A stretch of DNA of 64,000 nt from positions 2,666,001 to 2,730,000 of the forward strand of contig NZ_JBBGZW010000001.1 of NCBI RefSeq assembly GCF_037479095.1, in the 5' to 3' direction. The position numbers were made by a program, and so were the translations under genes. Below, piece by piece: positions 1-12,315 of the stretch; positions within the stretch are counted from its first letter, which is position 1, and every line of letters starts with the position of its first letter. The notes under the pieces were generated by a model. That model saw only the letters and a program-made list of their open reading frames with translations, did not search any database and was not told the DNA's origin. Origin of the DNA: Pantoea nemavictus. Lineage in GTDB: Bacteria > Pseudomonadota > Gammaproteobacteria > Enterobacterales > Enterobacteriaceae.

Positions 1-3
1 AAG

Positions 4-819
4 ATGATCCAGCAGCAAACGAATCTGGTTGAGGTTCGTGGCGTCAGTTTCACGCGCGGAGATCGTACCATCTTCGACGACATCTCTTTAACCGTACCCG
101 CCGGTAAAGTTACGGCAATTATGGGTCCGTCAGGTATTGGTAAAACCACGCTGTTGCGTCTGATTGGTGGACAATTGCAGCCTGATAAAGGTGAGATTTG
201 GTTCCGCGATCAGAACATCCCGACGCTCTCACGCACCAAATTGTATGAAGCACGCAAAAAAATGAGCATGCTTTTTCAGTCAGGTGCACTTTTTACCGAT
301 CTCAACGTGTATGAAAACGTGGCCTGGCCTTTGCGTGAACATACGCGGTTACCGCCGGAATTATTGCATAGCACCGTGCTAATGAAGCTGGAAGCGGTGG
401 GTTTGCGTGGGGCAGCTAAACTGATGCCAGCAGAACTTTCTGGCGGCATGGCGCGCCGTGCCGCACTGGCGCGCGCAATTGCGCTGGAGCCGGAACTGAT
501 TATGTTCGATGAACCCTTTGTGGGGCAGGATCCGATCACCATGGGCGTGCTAGTTAAGTTAATTGATGAGCTTAATCATGCATTAGGTTTGACATGCATT
601 GTGGTTTCACACGATGTGCCTGAGGTCTTGAGCATTGCCGATCATGCCTATATTGTTGCCGGACAAAAAATCATTGCCCAGGGCAGTGCGCCGGAACTGC
701 GGGAAAATCCTGATCCGCGCGTGCGCCAGTTTATTGAGGGTCATGCGGATGGTCCGGTGCCGTTCCGCTTTGCCGCTGGCGATTATCTCAGCGACTTGAC
801 CCGCTCAGGGAGAACGTAG
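4..819 (+). CDS. mlaF: MlaF, ATPase of the Mla phospholipid transporter
   Basis: Cytoplasmic ATPase of the MlaFEDB inner-membrane complex, which moves phospholipids between the outer and inner membranes to keep outer-membrane lipid asymmetry. The 271-residue protein shows a Walker A (GPSGIGKTT, about residues 40-48), the ABC signature LSGGMARR, the Walker B stretch LIMFDEP and the H-loop in VVSHDVPEV. Length matches E. coli MlaF (269), so the gene is complete although it begins at the window edge; its promoter lies outside. It opens the mlaFEDCB operon, with mlaE starting 4 bases after its stop. Identification is secure by sequence and gene order. Confidence 0.97.
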   Translation: MIQQQTNLVEVRGVSFTRGDRTIFDDISLTVPAGKVTAIMGPSGIGKTTLLRLIGGQLQPDKGEIWFRDQNIPTLSRTKLYEARKKMSMLFQSGALFTDLNVYENVAWPLREHTRLPPELLHSTVLMKLEAVGLRGAAKLMPAELSGGMARRAALARAIALEPELIMFDEPFVGQDPITMGVLVKLIDELNHALGLTCIVVSHDVPEVLSIADHAYIVAGQKIIAQGSAPELRENPDPRVRQFIEGHADGPVPFRFAAGDYLSDLTRSGRT

Positions 820-823
820 ACTG

Positions 824-1606
824 ATGTTGTTACAGGCGCTAGCGTCATTTGGACGTCAGGGGATTAATACCTGTGCCGCTTTTGGCCGCGCAGGCCTCAT
901 GCTATTTCATGCGCTGGTGGGTAAGCCGGCGTTTCGTCGACATGCGCCGCTGCTGGTAAAACAGCTATATAGCGTGGGCGTGTTATCGTTGCTGATCATC
1001 GTGGTATCCGGGCTATTTATTGGCATGGTGCTGGGCCTACAGGGCTATCTGGTGCTCACCACCTACAATGCGGAAACCAGCCTTGGCATGTTAGTGGCGC
1101 TTTCGCTGCTGCGTGAACTGGGGCCCGTGGTGACGGCGTTGCTGTTCGCGGGTCGTGCGGGTTCCGCATTGACGGCGGAAATTGGGTTAATGAAAGCGAC
1201 TGAGCAGCTCTCCAGTATGGAGATGATGGCGGTGGATCCGCTGCGTCGCGTTGTCTCTCCACGTTTCTGGGCTGGCTTCATCAGCATGCCGTTGCTGGCG
1301 CTGATTTTTACCGCGGTGGGTATTGCGGGTGGTGCGCTGGTTGGGGTGAGCTGGAAAGGTATCGATCCCGGCTTCTTCTGGTCGGCGATGCAAAACGCAG
1401 TGGATTTCCGCACGGATGTCGTTAACTGCATGATCAAAAGCGCGGTCTTTGCCGTCACGGTAACCTGGATTGCGCTGTTTAATGGCTATGATGCCATCCC
1501 GACCTCGGAAGGGATTAGTCGGGCGACGACGCGTACTGTAGTGCATGCTTCACTGGCGGTACTCGGTTTGGATTTTGTGCTGACAGCACTGATGTTTGGG
1601 AATTGA
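824..1606 (+). CDS. mlaE: MlaE, permease of the Mla phospholipid transporter
   Basis: Integral membrane permease of the MlaFEDB complex. The 260-residue protein matches the MlaE/YrbE family: an N-terminal amphipathic stretch, then several long hydrophobic segments (about residues 50-75, 95-120, 150-175, 195-225 and 235-258) and the conserved block [20 protein letters not shown] near residues 93-112. It follows mlaF by 4 bases and precedes mlaD closely, consistent with one operon. E. coli MlaE has the same length. Confidence 0.97.
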   Translation: MLLQALASFGRQGINTCAAFGRAGLMLFHALVGKPAFRRHAPLLVKQLYSVGVLSLLIIVVSGLFIGMVLGLQGYLVLTTYNAETSLGMLVALSLLRELGPVVTALLFAGRAGSALTAEIGLMKATEQLSSMEMMAVDPLRRVVSPRFWAGFISMPLLALIFTAVGIAGGALVGVSWKGIDPGFFWSAMQNAVDFRTDVVNCMIKSAVFAVTVTWIALFNGYDAIPTSEGISRATTRTVVHASLAVLGLDFVLTALMFGN

Positions 1607-1610
1607 TGCA

Positions 1611-2147
1611 ATGCAAAGCAAGAAAAGCGAAATCTGGGTAGGCGTCTTCATGCTGGCTGCGCTGTTAGCGCTGTTATTCCTCGGTCTGCGCGTTGCCGAC
1701 CTCAAAACCATCGGCACCGAGCCGACGTGGAAGATGTATGCCACCTTCGATAATATCGGCGGATTAAAAGTTAGCTCGCCGGTAAAAATTGGCGGTGTGC
1801 TCATTGGTCGGGTAGCGGATATTTCATTGGATGAGAAGACGCTTTCGCCGCGTGTGACCATGGATATCAGCGATAAATATGCCAATAAAATTCCGGACAC
1901 CAGCTCATTAGCGATTCGTACTCAAGGTCTGCTCGGCGAGCAGTTCCTGGCGCTTAATTTAGGTTTTGACGATCCCGAACTAGGTTCGGCCATGTTGAAA
2001 GATGGCGGTACTCTGCGCGATACCAAGTCGGCATTAGTACTGGAAGATCTAATTGGTCAATTCCTTTATAAGAGCGGTGACAACAAGCCCGACGATAAAT
2101 CCCAGGGTGCGGAGAGCGCACCAGCAACACCTGCAACAACGGAATAA
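1611..2147 (+). CDS. mlaD: MlaD, MCE-domain lipid-binding subunit
   Basis: Periplasmic, membrane-anchored MCE protein that forms the hexameric ring of the Mla complex and passes phospholipid to or from MlaC. The start is set at MQSKKSEIWVG, matching E. coli MlaD, rather than an upstream in-frame codon inside the end of mlaE. One N-terminal transmembrane helix (about residues 7-28) is followed by the MCE domain (YATFDNIGGLKVSSPVKIGG, about 43-62, through LLGEQFLALNLG). The C-terminal tail is short, Ala/Asp-rich and probably disordered. It is 178 residues, against 183 in E. coli. Confidence 0.96.
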   Translation: MQSKKSEIWVGVFMLAALLALLFLGLRVADLKTIGTEPTWKMYATFDNIGGLKVSSPVKIGGVLIGRVADISLDEKTLSPRVTMDISDKYANKIPDTSSLAIRTQGLLGEQFLALNLGFDDPELGSAMLKDGGTLRDTKSALVLEDLIGQFLYKSGDNKPDDKSQGAESAPATPATTE

Positions 2148-2162
2148 CCTACGAGGTAAAAC

Positions 2163-2798
2163 ATGATGTTTAAACGTTTCCTGATGATTGCCATGTTGGC
2201 AATTGTACCGCTGGCTGCGACGGCTGCGGACCAGAGCAATCCTTATAAGTTGATGAATGAAGCGGCGGACAAAACCTTCACGCGCCTGAAGAATGAACAG
2301 CCGAAGATTAAGCAGGATCCCAACTATTTGCGTGAAGTAGTGCGCCAGGAATTGATGCCATACGTGCAGGTGAAGTATGCCGGTGCGCTAGTCCTCGGCC
2401 GCTATTATCGTGATGCGACGCCCGCTCAGCGCGATGCCTACTTCGCTGCGTTCGGCGATTATCTGGCGCAGGCCTATGGCCAGGCGCTGGCGCTGTATAA
2501 CGGCCAAACTTACCAGATTCAGCCGGAGCAGCCGATTGGTGATGCTAAGATCGTGGCGATTCGCGTTACGATTATTGATCCAAATGGCCGCCCACCGGTG
2601 CGCCTTGATTTCCAGTGGCGTAAGAACAGCCAAACGGGCAACTGGCAGGCTTATGACATGGTCGCCGAGGGCATCAGCATGATTACCACCAAACAAAATG
2701 AGTGGGGCGATCTGCTGCGTACCAAAGGTATTGATGGCCTGACGGCTCAGCTGAAAACCTATGCAGCACAGCCGATCACCCTGGATAAAAAGCAATAA
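2163..2798 (+). CDS. mlaC: MlaC, periplasmic phospholipid shuttle
   Basis: Soluble periplasmic carrier that ferries phospholipid between the outer-membrane MlaA complex and the MlaFEDB inner-membrane complex. A Sec signal peptide is visible (hydrophobic core [13 protein letters not shown], probable cleavage after ATAA near residue 21). The mature part keeps the family blocks [19 protein letters not shown] and [24 protein letters not shown] lies 6 bases before the first ATG of an ATGATG pair; the second ATG would shorten it by one residue. Its stop codon overlaps the mlaB start. Confidence 0.96.
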   Translation: MMFKRFLMIAMLAIVPLAATAADQSNPYKLMNEAADKTFTRLKNEQPKIKQDPNYLREVVRQELMPYVQVKYAGALVLGRYYRDATPAQRDAYFAAFGDYLAQAYGQALALYNGQTYQIQPEQPIGDAKIVAIRVTIIDPNGRPPVRLDFQWRKNSQTGNWQAYDMVAEGISMITTKQNEWGDLLRTKGIDGLTAQLKTYAAQPITLDKKQ

Positions 2799-3103
2799 TG
2801 AGTGAACCGTTACGCTGGCAGCGCACTGCCAGCACGCTGGCCCTAAGCGGCAAATTAGATCGTGATACATTGCTGACGTTATGGCAGGAACGTGACACCG
2901 CGGTAGCAGATATCGCTACTATTGATGTCTCGGGGCTGGAAAGAGTGGATTCAGCTGGTCTGGCGCTGCTGGTGCATTTGCGTGAAATCGCGCGGGCACA
3001 AGGCAGCGCACCGCTTTTCAGCGGGATCTCCGATAAACTCCAGTCATTAATTACGCTGTATAACCTGCAGCAGATTATTGTTTCTGCAGAAAAAATCGCC
3101 TGA
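2798..3103 (+). CDS. mlaB: MlaB, STAS-domain subunit
   Basis: Small cytoplasmic STAS-domain protein that binds MlaF and is needed for assembly and activity of the Mla ABC transporter. The 101-residue protein has the STAS core with IDVSGLERVDSAGLALLVHL (about residues 47-66). Its ATG shares one base with the mlaC stop codon, so translation is probably coupled. It is the last gene of the mla operon, followed by a hairpin terminator. E. coli MlaB is slightly shorter (97). Confidence 0.94.
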   Translation: MSEPLRWQRTASTLALSGKLDRDTLLTLWQERDTAVADIATIDVSGLERVDSAGLALLVHLREIARAQGSAPLFSGISDKLQSLITLYNLQQIIVSAEKIA

Positions 3104-3121
3104 TTTCCGCACATCCATGCT

Positions 3122-3150
3122 AAGCCCCTGATTTATTCAGGGGCTTTTGC
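3122..3150 (+). terminator. Intrinsic terminator after mlaB
   Basis: A perfect 10-bp stem (arms 3122-3131 and 3137-3146, AAGCCCCTGA and its complement) with a 5-base loop runs into a short T run. It sits just after the mla operon and before ibaG. Confidence 0.8.
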
Positions 3151-3217
3151 GTATTTAAGAGTCAGGCGCTTTCCTCTAAGATGTCTCCCTTATTATTATT
3201 AAGTGAAGTAACGAGCG

Positions 3218-3475
3218 ATGGAAAATAGTGAAGTTCAGGCCGTGCTGATGCAGGCGCTACCATTAGAAGAAGTACACGTACTCAGCAACGATGGCAGTCA
3301 TTTTCAGGTCATCGCGGTGGGCGAAATGTTCGGTGAACTGAGTCGCGTGAAGAAGCAGCAGGCTGTGTACGCGCCGCTGATGGAATACATTGCGGATAAC
3401 CGTATTCATGCGGTTTCCATCAAAACTTATACCCCAGCCGAGTGGGCGCGCGACCGTAAACTCAACGGTTTCTAA
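3218..3475 (+). CDS. ibaG: IbaG, BolA-family protein
   Basis: BolA-like protein of 85 residues (84 in E. coli). Family members work with monothiol glutaredoxins in iron-sulphur cluster handling, and E. coli IbaG is linked to acid stress. The BolA fold is recognisable from [34 protein letters not shown] sequence (about residues 20-50). It lies between the mla operon and murA, as in E. coli. Separate transcription from mla is suggested by the terminator upstream. Confidence 0.93.
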   Translation: MENSEVQAVLMQALPLEEVHVLSNDGSHFQVIAVGEMFGELSRVKKQQAVYAPLMEYIADNRIHAVSIKTYTPAEWARDRKLNGF

Positions 3476-3506
3476 GCGTCCTGTCGGTTGTTTTGTTGAT
3501 AGATAA

Positions 3507-4781
<1,275 letters not shown>

Positions 4782-4800
4782 TTGTTTCCAGCGTGGATTA

Positions 4801-4836
4801 AAAAAACCAGTCACGATAACGCGGCTGGTTTTTTTT
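4801..4836 (+). terminator. Intrinsic terminator after murA
   Basis: A-rich arm AAAAAACCAG (4801-4810) pairs with CTGGTTTTTT (from 4825) and ends in eight T residues. The A/T symmetry could also terminate minus-strand transcription from sfsB. Confidence 0.85.
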
Positions 4837-4850
4837 CGGCTGTATGAATG

Positions 4851-5132
4851 TCAGACTTTTTTACGATCCTTAGGCGATCGTATGCGTTGCTTACGATCCA
4901 GCAGCATGCCACTGGCAGGATCAAAGTAACGACTTGGCCAGATCTCTGCAGGATGAACCTTGATCGCATTGGCAATCAGCCACTCACCTTTTGGCCAGGG
5001 GCGCGACAGCGCATTGGCAAGCGTTGAAGAGCTCAGCCCTGATTGCCGTGATAATGCCGCCAGTGATGTGCCTTTCTTGCGTAGTGCAGCAATGATATCT
5101 GCCGGGTGCCAATCCTCTTTCCTTGTGTACAT
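4851..5132 (-). CDS. sfsB: SfsB/Nlp, Ner-like DNA-binding protein
   Basis: A 93-residue helix-turn-helix protein of the phage Mu Ner family, in the same place as E. coli sfsB (nlp) next to murA. The Ner/winged-helix core is visible: DWHPADIIAALRKKG, then LAALSRQSGLSSSTLANAL (about residues 26-44), then RPWPKGEWLIANAI and HPAEIWPSRY. E. coli SfsB was described as a regulator able to influence maltose genes when overproduced; its natural targets are uncertain. The C-terminus is basic. No partner genes are attached. Confidence 0.9.
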   Translation of the reverse strand: MYTRKEDWHPADIIAALRKKGTSLAALSRQSGLSSSTLANALSRPWPKGEWLIANAIKVHPAEIWPSRYFDPASGMLLDRKQRIRSPKDRKKV

Positions 5133-5344
5133 AACTTTCTTCTCCGTGTCCGTGTTGTTGCTTCATCTCTGCTGCAAAATATCTCTCCTATCGCAGAGCT
5201 ATTTGGAAAAATATCCGGAATTTTATAGCAAATGTTTCCCATAAATTTCCAGTAATTGTTTGACCAGCACGCGAAACTGCGTCGCTTTTCGCAAAAGCAA
5301 TGCAAGGGATGTAAGTTAAAGAGGAGAAGGGGAGGAGAGGAAAC

Positions 5345-5362
5345 GGGGCCAATGCTGGCCCC
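5345..5362 (-). terminator. Probable terminator of ispB
   Basis: GGGGCC-aatgct-GGCCCC stem-loop 8 bases downstream of the ispB stop. Read on the minus strand it is followed only by a short pyrimidine-rich run, so termination may be weak. Confidence 0.5.
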
Positions 5363-5369
5363 ATTGAAA

Positions 5370-6341
5370 TCAGAAGTCGCGCTGTACTGACATGTGCGCC
5401 AGCGCTTCCAGTGCGCTACGCCACGGGCTTTCGGGTAATACCTGCAGCGCCGAGATGGCTTTATCAGCCTCTTCCTCAGCGCGTTTGCGGGTCCATTCCA
5501 GCGATCCCGTTTGTTGCATCGCCGCCAGTACCGGTTCCAGCAGATGGCGACCGTTGCCTTCTTCAATGGCTTTACGAATCATCTGCGTCTGTTCTGGCGT
5601 TCCATTGTGCATTGCATGCAGCAACGGCAGCGTCGGCTTACCTTCGCTCAGGTCATCACCGGTATTTTTACCCAGCGTTTCACCATCCGCGCTGTAATCC
5701 AGCAAATCATCGATAAGCTGGAAAGCCGTGCCAAGGTAGCGACCATAATCCTGCAACGCCTTTTCCTGCGCTGGCGTCGCATCGGCTAAAATCGCAGAAG
5801 CCTGTGAAGCCGCTTCAAAAAGGCGCGCGGTTTTGCTGTAGATCACCCGCATGTAGCTCTCTTCGGTGATATCCGGATCGTTGCAGTTCATTAACTGCAG
5901 CACTTCCCCTTCCGCGATCACGTTGACCGCTTCAGACATCAGCGCAAGGATCTTTAAGGATCCCATACTGGTCATCATCTGGAATGAGCGGGTATAAATA
6001 AAATCCCCTACCAGCACGCTAGCCGCATTACCAAATGCCGCGTTGGCCGTTGCTTTGCCACGGCGCATATCGGATTCATCCACGACATCATCGTGCAGCA
6101 GCGTGGCCGTATGGATAAATTCAATCAGCGCCGCATTGGTGATATGCAACGATCCCTGATAATTCAGCGCGCGTGCAGACAGCACAGCGATCATCGGACG
6201 GATGCGTTTTCCCCCGCCGCTGATGATGTAATAGCCCAACTGGTTAATCAGTGAGACTTCTGAATTCAGCTGCTCGAGGATGGTCTGGTTGACGGCCGCC
6301 ATATCCTGCGCGGTTAATTCATTAATCTGTTCTAAGTTCAT
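5370..6341 (-). CDS. ispB: IspB, octaprenyl diphosphate synthase
   Basis: Makes the octaprenyl chain of ubiquinone-8 and menaquinone-8 from farnesyl and isopentenyl diphosphates. The start at MNLEQINELTAQ gives exactly the 323 residues of E. coli IspB; the longer open frame upstream runs into the rplU promoter region. Both aspartate-rich motifs of trans-prenyltransferases are present: LLHDDVVDESD (about residues 81-91) and FQLIDDLLDYSAD (about 207-219). Divergent from rplU. Confidence 0.97.
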   Translation of the reverse strand: MNLEQINELTAQDMAAVNQTILEQLNSEVSLINQLGYYIISGGGKRIRPMIAVLSARALNYQGSLHITNAALIEFIHTATLLHDDVVDESDMRRGKATANAAFGNAASVLVGDFIYTRSFQMMTSMGSLKILALMSEAVNVIAEGEVLQLMNCNDPDITEESYMRVIYSKTARLFEAASQASAILADATPAQEKALQDYGRYLGTAFQLIDDLLDYSADGETLGKNTGDDLSEGKPTLPLLHAMHNGTPEQTQMIRKAIEEGNGRHLLEPVLAAMQQTGSLEWTRKRAEEEADKAISALQVLPESPWRSALEALAHMSVQRDF

Positions 6342-6493
6342 TCGTCTTTTCAGCTTTACTCGTTTTTTGCATGGTAAGCGCTTTACACAGCGTGAGTTCA
6401 GGTAATCTGTTACTGATTGTACTTGAAAAATCGGGTTGCGAAACGTTTGCATTCGCCTTGCGCTTTTTTTCTGCAAGAGAGTGCAAAGTGCTC

Positions 6494-6522
6494 TTGTCTT
6501 CTGCTGGAGTATTGCGTAGAAT
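6494..6522 (+). promoter_or_regulatory. Probable sigma-70 promoter of rplU-rpmA
   Basis: TTGTCT (6494-6499) and TAGAAT (6517-6522) are separated by 17 bases, which predicts a start near 6529 and a leader of about 65 nt before rplU. Sequence match only. Confidence 0.6.
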
Positions 6523-6593
6523 TCGCGCCCTATTGTGAATATTTATCGCGCCGCCTGATGAACAGAAAGGCACGCGCAGAAGCGGAGTTTTAT

Positions 6594-6905
6594 ATGTACG
6601 CGGTTTTCCAAAGTGGTGGTAAACAACACCGAGTAAGCGAAGGTCAGACCGTTCGCCTGGAAAAGCTGGACATCGCAACCGGTGAAACCATTGAGTTTGA
6701 CCAGGTTCTGATGATCGCAAATGGCGAAGACGTGAAAATCGGCGCGCCACTGGTTTCAGGCGGTGTGATCAAGGCAGAAGTTGTTGCTCACGGTCGTGGC
6801 GAGAAAATTAAAATCGTTAAGTTTCGTCGTCGTAAACACTACCGTAAGCAAGCTGGTCACCGTCAGTGGTTCACAGATGTGAAAATCACTGTGATCGGCG
6901 CGTAA
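6594..6905 (+). CDS. rplU: Ribosomal protein bL21
   Basis: Large-subunit ribosomal protein of 103 residues, the E. coli length, beginning [14 protein letters not shown]. The conserved C-terminal basic block [19 protein letters not shown] binds 23S rRNA. The start is the ATG at 6594, preceded by GCGGAG; a longer in-frame reading upstream has no family similarity. rpmA follows 15 bases later. Confidence 0.99.
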   Translation: MYAVFQSGGKQHRVSEGQTVRLEKLDIATGETIEFDQVLMIANGEDVKIGAPLVSGGVIKAEVVAHGRGEKIKIVKFRRRKHYRKQAGHRQWFTDVKITVIGA

Positions 6906-6917
6906 GAGGAGATCTGA

Positions 6918-7178
<261 letters not shown>

Positions 7179-7223
7179 GGTTGTCGTGCTGCAGACGTTT
7201 ACCGTCTGAATACACGAATGAAA

Positions 7224-7250
7224 GGCCCCGCAGCTTTGCGGGGCTTTTTA
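7224..7250 (+). terminator. Intrinsic terminator after rpmA
   Basis: GC-rich stem (CCCCGC pairing with GCGGGG, plus flanking pairs) followed by CTTTTTA, 45 bases after the rpmA stop. Confidence 0.8.
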
Positions 7251-7413
7251 CATTCTGCTGAAGCTTGCTGGATAACAGCGACGTTGCAGCACAGTTCTTG
7301 TACAATTTATGTACTCCTGGCTTTGCCAGTTTTGTATTATCCGCCGTCGGTCAGCGCAGAAGACCCTGGCGGACCCGTTTGCGGCCTGCAAGCTGCCGTG
7401 AACGACAGCGTGA

Positions 7414-8601
<1,188 letters not shown>

Positions 8602-8612
8602 TCGCAGCAGAG

Positions 8613-8638
8613 AAAGCGGCCAGATGGCCGCTTTTTTT
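8613..8638 (+). terminator. Intrinsic terminator after obgE
   Basis: AAAGCGGCC-agat-GGCCGCTTT stem followed by further T residues. It lies between the convergent obgE and entH stop codons and, being A/T symmetric, may serve both strands. Confidence 0.85.
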
Positions 8639-8643
8639 ATGTC

Positions 8644-9060
8644 CTAACCCAGCACCGCCACCGTCAAACGCGACGTACAGCACAGCTGATCGCGGGCGTT
8701 GCGGATCTCAATCTGCCAGCTCTGATTGCGCGCACCAAGGTGCAGCGGACGGCAAATCCCGCGCACTTCACCGCTGCTCACCGCGCGGTGGTGGCTAGCG
8801 CTGACTTCAATCCCCACCACACTTTTGCCTTCCTCAATACTGAGGTAACCGGCGATAGATCCCATCGACTCCGCCAGCACCACCGAGGCGCCGCCGTGCA
8901 ATAGGCCAAACGGCTGCTGCGTCCGGACATCCACCGGCATGGTGGCCTCAAGGTAATCTTCACCGATGGCGGTGAACACAATGCCCACGTGTGCCACCAG
9001 CGAGTTTTCACCCAGCTTATTTAGCGTCTCAAGATCGACTGATCGTTTCCAAATTGCCAT
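8644..9060 (-). CDS. entH: EntH, proofreading hotdog thioesterase
   Basis: Hotdog-fold thioesterase (138 residues; E. coli EntH 137) that hydrolyses wrongly charged aryl groups from the carrier domain of EntB, keeping enterobactin synthesis running. The family core FGLLHGGASVVLAESMGSIAG (about residues 50-70) is visible. It is the last gene of entCEBAH and starts 3 bases after the entA stop. Function is assigned by family and position. Confidence 0.93.
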   Translation of the reverse strand: MAIWKRSVDLETLNKLGENSLVAHVGIVFTAIGEDYLEATMPVDVRTQQPFGLLHGGASVVLAESMGSIAGYLSIEEGKSVVGIEVSASHHRAVSSGEVRGICRPLHLGARNQSWQIEIRNARDQLCCTSRLTVAVLG

Positions 9061-9063
9061 CTG

Positions 9064-9819
9064 TTAGGATCCCAGCGTTGCGCCACCGTCGACCACAATA
9101 TCCTGCAGTACCACGTGGCTGGCAAGATCCGAAGCGAGGAACATCACGTTAGCCACGATCTCCTGCGGCTTAGCGATCTTACGCAACGGAATCCCCAGTT
9201 TGTACTGATCCGGGAAGCCATTGATCATCTCCTGTTCCGCTTCAGGCGTATGCCACAGGCTGCGCTGCATATCGGTATCGGTCGAACCCGGTGACACGAT
9301 ATTGCAGCGCACGCCGAAAGGTGCCATCTCCAGCCCAACGGTCAGACACAAGCTGCGCAGCGCCGCCTTGGATGCGCCATAGGCGGACATGCCGATGCGT
9401 GGTGCGTGCGCGGCGTTCGAGGCGATAGTGACAATCGCGCCCGCGCGCTGCTGGCGAAACACCGGCAAGGTTTGCTGAAACATATTGAACGCGCCACCGG
9501 CATTTACCGCCAAACAGGCTTGCCAGTCCTCGAACGTCAGCTCATCAGTGCTGCCAATGCGCAGGATGCCGGCACCGTTTACCAGCACATCCAGACGGGG
9601 CTGATCCGCCAGCAAACGCTGGCAAACCGCTTTGACTTCAAGCGCATTCGCCACATTCAGCACCTGGGTAGTAAACGGATAGTCAGCCTGATCGAAACGC
9701 AGATCGAAGCCGATCACCTGTGCACCCGCCTGATGAAAGCTCAACGCCGTGTGATAACCAATGCCTTTGCCCGCGCCGGTGACCCAGACAATTTTTCCAC
9801 TGAAATCAAAGGTATTCAT
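9064..9819 (-). CDS. entA: EntA, 2,3-dihydro-2,3-dihydroxybenzoate dehydrogenase
   Basis: NAD-dependent short-chain dehydrogenase giving 2,3-dihydroxybenzoate, the catechol of enterobactin. Starting at MNTFDFSGK, its ATG overlaps the entB stop as ATGA, giving 251 residues. The nucleotide-binding motif TGAGKGIG (about residues 13-20), NGAG, the serine in ASNAAH and the active-site SAYGASK are all intact. A longer in-frame start lies inside entB and is not needed. Confidence 0.96.
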   Translation of the reverse strand: MNTFDFSGKIVWVTGAGKGIGYHTALSFHQAGAQVIGFDLRFDQADYPFTTQVLNVANALEVKAVCQRLLADQPRLDVLVNGAGILRIGSTDELTFEDWQACLAVNAGGAFNMFQQTLPVFRQQRAGAIVTIASNAAHAPRIGMSAYGASKAALRSLCLTVGLEMAPFGVRCNIVSPGSTDTDMQRSLWHTPEAEQEMINGFPDQYKLGIPLRKIAKPQEIVANVMFLASDLASHVVLQDIVVDGGATLGS

Positions 9820-10670
9820 TTGGCTGGCACCCGTGACAGCAGCGCCCACCAGCCATCAATGGTTGGATTTTTAGCCAGGCTGACGAAATCGATATCGCTG
9901 TGCACCTGGCGCCAGCGCGCCGCCAGCGCCATGACGCGTACTGAATCCAGACCGTAATCGATCAGGTTCTCGTCATCCTCAGGCACATCGTCATCTTCCA
10001 ACAGCGGTAAAATCAGCGCGCGCAGATCGTCTTTGCTCAGCGGCAGCGGCATCAGATCGGCGGTCATTACCACTTTCCCACTGCGGCCAGCGGTGTAAGT
10101 CAGCGCCATCATGTGCTCTTCACGCGTAAAGTCGGCCAGCGCATCGGCCACCATAAACGGCTGAATGTTACGCATAAAGGCGTCTGTCGCGGTGGTCAGG
10201 CAGCCAATGTGCGCGTAAACGCCGGTGATGATCAGCTGGTCGCGCCCCATTTCTTGCAGGATCGACTCAAGCGGCGAGCGCACAAATGCGCTGTAGCGCC
10301 ATTTGGTCAGCACCTGGTCGTCCTGATCCGGTGCCAGCGCATCAACGATCTTCTGCTGATCCGGATGCTTGTTCAGGCCCGGTCCCCACATGTCGTTAAG
10401 CAGCGCGCGATCGGCATCGCTCTGCTCATTTGGCTGTGCGGTATAAAACACCGGAATGCCCTGCGCCTTGCAGTAGGCGCGCAGGCGCGCGATATTTTCG
10501 ACTACCTGATCCACCAGCGGGCTGTTTTCTCCCCAGAAATTGAGGAAGTACGCCTGCATATCGTGAATCAACAGCGCGGCACGCTGCGGTTCCAGTGCCC
10601 ACTTCACTTTGTTGGTTGGCAGTTCTGTCGCTGCAGGCAGCGCATAGGAATTGAGTTTTGGAATAGCCAT
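9816..10670 (-). CDS. entB: EntB, isochorismatase and aryl carrier protein
   Basis: Bifunctional protein of 284 residues (E. coli 285). The N-terminal isochorismatase domain (about residues 1-205; LLIHDMQAYFLNFWG, and GVYAHIGCLTTATDAFMR around 155-175) makes dihydro-dihydroxybenzoate from isochorismate. The C-terminal aryl carrier domain carries the phosphopantetheine site in YGLDSVRVMAL (about residue 245). The carrier must be activated by a phosphopantetheinyl transferase, whose gene is not seen in this window. It lies 18 bases after entE. Confidence 0.97.
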   Translation of the reverse strand: MAIPKLNSYALPAATELPTNKVKWALEPQRAALLIHDMQAYFLNFWGENSPLVDQVVENIARLRAYCKAQGIPVFYTAQPNEQSDADRALLNDMWGPGLNKHPDQQKIVDALAPDQDDQVLTKWRYSAFVRSPLESILQEMGRDQLIITGVYAHIGCLTTATDAFMRNIQPFMVADALADFTREEHMMALTYTAGRSGKVVMTADLMPLPLSKDDLRALILPLLEDDDVPEDDENLIDYGLDSVRVMALAARWRQVHSDIDFVSLAKNPTIDGWWALLSRVPAK

Positions 10671-10688
10671 TACATTCTCCGGAACAGG

Positions 10689-12305
10689 TCACGCTTGCGC
10701 TTGTTGATCGGCAAGCTGTTGGCGTAAACGTTTTTTATCCACCTTGCCGACTGGCGTCAGCGGCAGGGCATCTACGCAGGTAATACGGTCAGGTAATTTG
10801 AACTCGGCGACGCCCAGTTCACGCAGATGACGGCGCAGCGCCACCGCTTTAATCGGCTGGCTGGCGACGATAAAGGCGCAGCTCTTTTCACCCATCAATT
10901 CATCGTTCATCGACACCAGCGCGGCGTGGATCACATCCGGATGGCGCTGTAGCAGATTTTCGATCTCTTCAGCTGCGATCTTCTCGCCACCGCGATTGAT
11001 CTGATCCTTTTCGCGCCCTTGCACGGTGATGTAACCCTGCGCGTTGATCTCAATCAGATCGCCGGAGCAGTAAAAGCCATTGGCGTCGAAGCTGGCGGCA
11101 TTGTGTTCTGGGCTCTTGTAGTAGCCACGGAAGGTGTAAGGTCCGCGCGTCATCAGGCGACCGATGGTGCCGGTTGGCAGCGCATTGCCATGCTCATCCG
11201 CTACCCACACTTCATCGTCCGCAGAGATTGGGCGGCCTTGCGTGGTGAGAATGGTGTTCTCATCGTCGCCAAAGCGGGTGTAGTTCACCAAACCTTCAGC
11301 CATCCCGAACACCTGCTGCAGCTGACAACCAATCTCGCGCTGAATGCGTGCCGCCAGAGTTTCACCCAGCTTGGCGCCGCCCACCTGAATGCGCTGCAGC
11401 GAGGCCAGCTGTTGATTGCTGCCCCATTCCTGAATCGCCTGTAACCACAGGCTCACTGCCGGCGGCACCAAACCAGTATCCGTCACCTGATGCTTTTCAA
11501 TCAGCGGGAAACACAACGTCGCGCTGGGATCGGCGGCCAGAATCACCTGTCCACCCGCGTAAAATACGCCGAGTGAGCCGGGTGAACTCATCGCAAAGTT
11601 ATGCGGGGCGGGCAGGGCGATGAGATAGCGCGTATCGGCGGTTACCTCACAGATCTCATCACTGGCGCGGATGCTGTAGTAATAGTCGTTGTGGGTGCGC
11701 GGAATCAGCTTCGGTGTACCGGTGCTGCCGCCGGAGAGCTGGAAAAACGCGACTTCATCGGCGGCGGTTGGCGTGGCGACGAAATCACCCGCGGCTTCCG
11801 CCATCAGCGCTTCCAGCGTGTTTTCCGGCTGGTTGTCATTACGCAGAATCACCTGCTGCAGCGAAGGCTGCGCGGCGCACAGGGCGCTGATAAAGGTGTC
11901 GTCAGCAAACAGTGCATGGGTGCGATCGACAATCAGCAGCTTAGGTTCGATCTGCGCGGCATAGGCGCTGAGTTCGGTACGCTGATGGCTGAACAGGGCG
12001 AATACTGAGGCTACGCCGAGCTTAAACAGTGCGAATACTGTGACATAAAAATCAGCCACATTGCCGAGCTGCACCAGCGCGGTATCGCCATTCTGCAGGC
12101 CGCGCCGCTGCAGCGCGGCAGCCAGATTGCTGCTTAGCACATCCATTTCGCGATAGCTGATTTGACGATCGCCATCAATCACCGCAATGGCATCGTTGTG
12201 CTGATGACGCGCCAAAATATCGGTCATCGGCACATCCAGCCAGTAGCCTTTTTCACGGTAGCGCGCGGCCAGATCGTCCGGCCAGCGAGTATAGGGAATG
12301 CTCAT
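10689..12305 (-). CDS. entE: EntE, 2,3-dihydroxybenzoate-AMP ligase
   Basis: Adenylating enzyme of the ANL superfamily that activates 2,3-dihydroxybenzoate and loads it on the EntB carrier domain. The start at [11 protein letters not shown] has GGAAAGAG upstream and gives 538 residues (E. coli 536). Motifs seen: [19 protein letters not shown] (A3, about 188-206), FGMAEGL, and the hinge/C-terminal core [20 protein letters not shown] ending with the catalytic lysine in [11 protein letters not shown]. Ten bases separate it from entC. Confidence 0.97.
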   Translation of the reverse strand: MSIPYTRWPDDLAARYREKGYWLDVPMTDILARHQHNDAIAVIDGDRQISYREMDVLSSNLAAALQRRGLQNGDTALVQLGNVADFYVTVFALFKLGVASVFALFSHQRTELSAYAAQIEPKLLIVDRTHALFADDTFISALCAAQPSLQQVILRNDNQPENTLEALMAEAAGDFVATPTAADEVAFFQLSGGSTGTPKLIPRTHNDYYYSIRASDEICEVTADTRYLIALPAPHNFAMSSPGSLGVFYAGGQVILAADPSATLCFPLIEKHQVTDTGLVPPAVSLWLQAIQEWGSNQQLASLQRIQVGGAKLGETLAARIQREIGCQLQQVFGMAEGLVNYTRFGDDENTILTTQGRPISADDEVWVADEHGNALPTGTIGRLMTRGPYTFRGYYKSPEHNAASFDANGFYCSGDLIEINAQGYITVQGREKDQINRGGEKIAAEEIENLLQRHPDVIHAALVSMNDELMGEKSCAFIVASQPIKAVALRRHLRELGVAEFKLPDRITCVDALPLTPVGKVDKKRLRQQLADQQAQA

Positions 12306-12315
12306 GCTCTTTCCT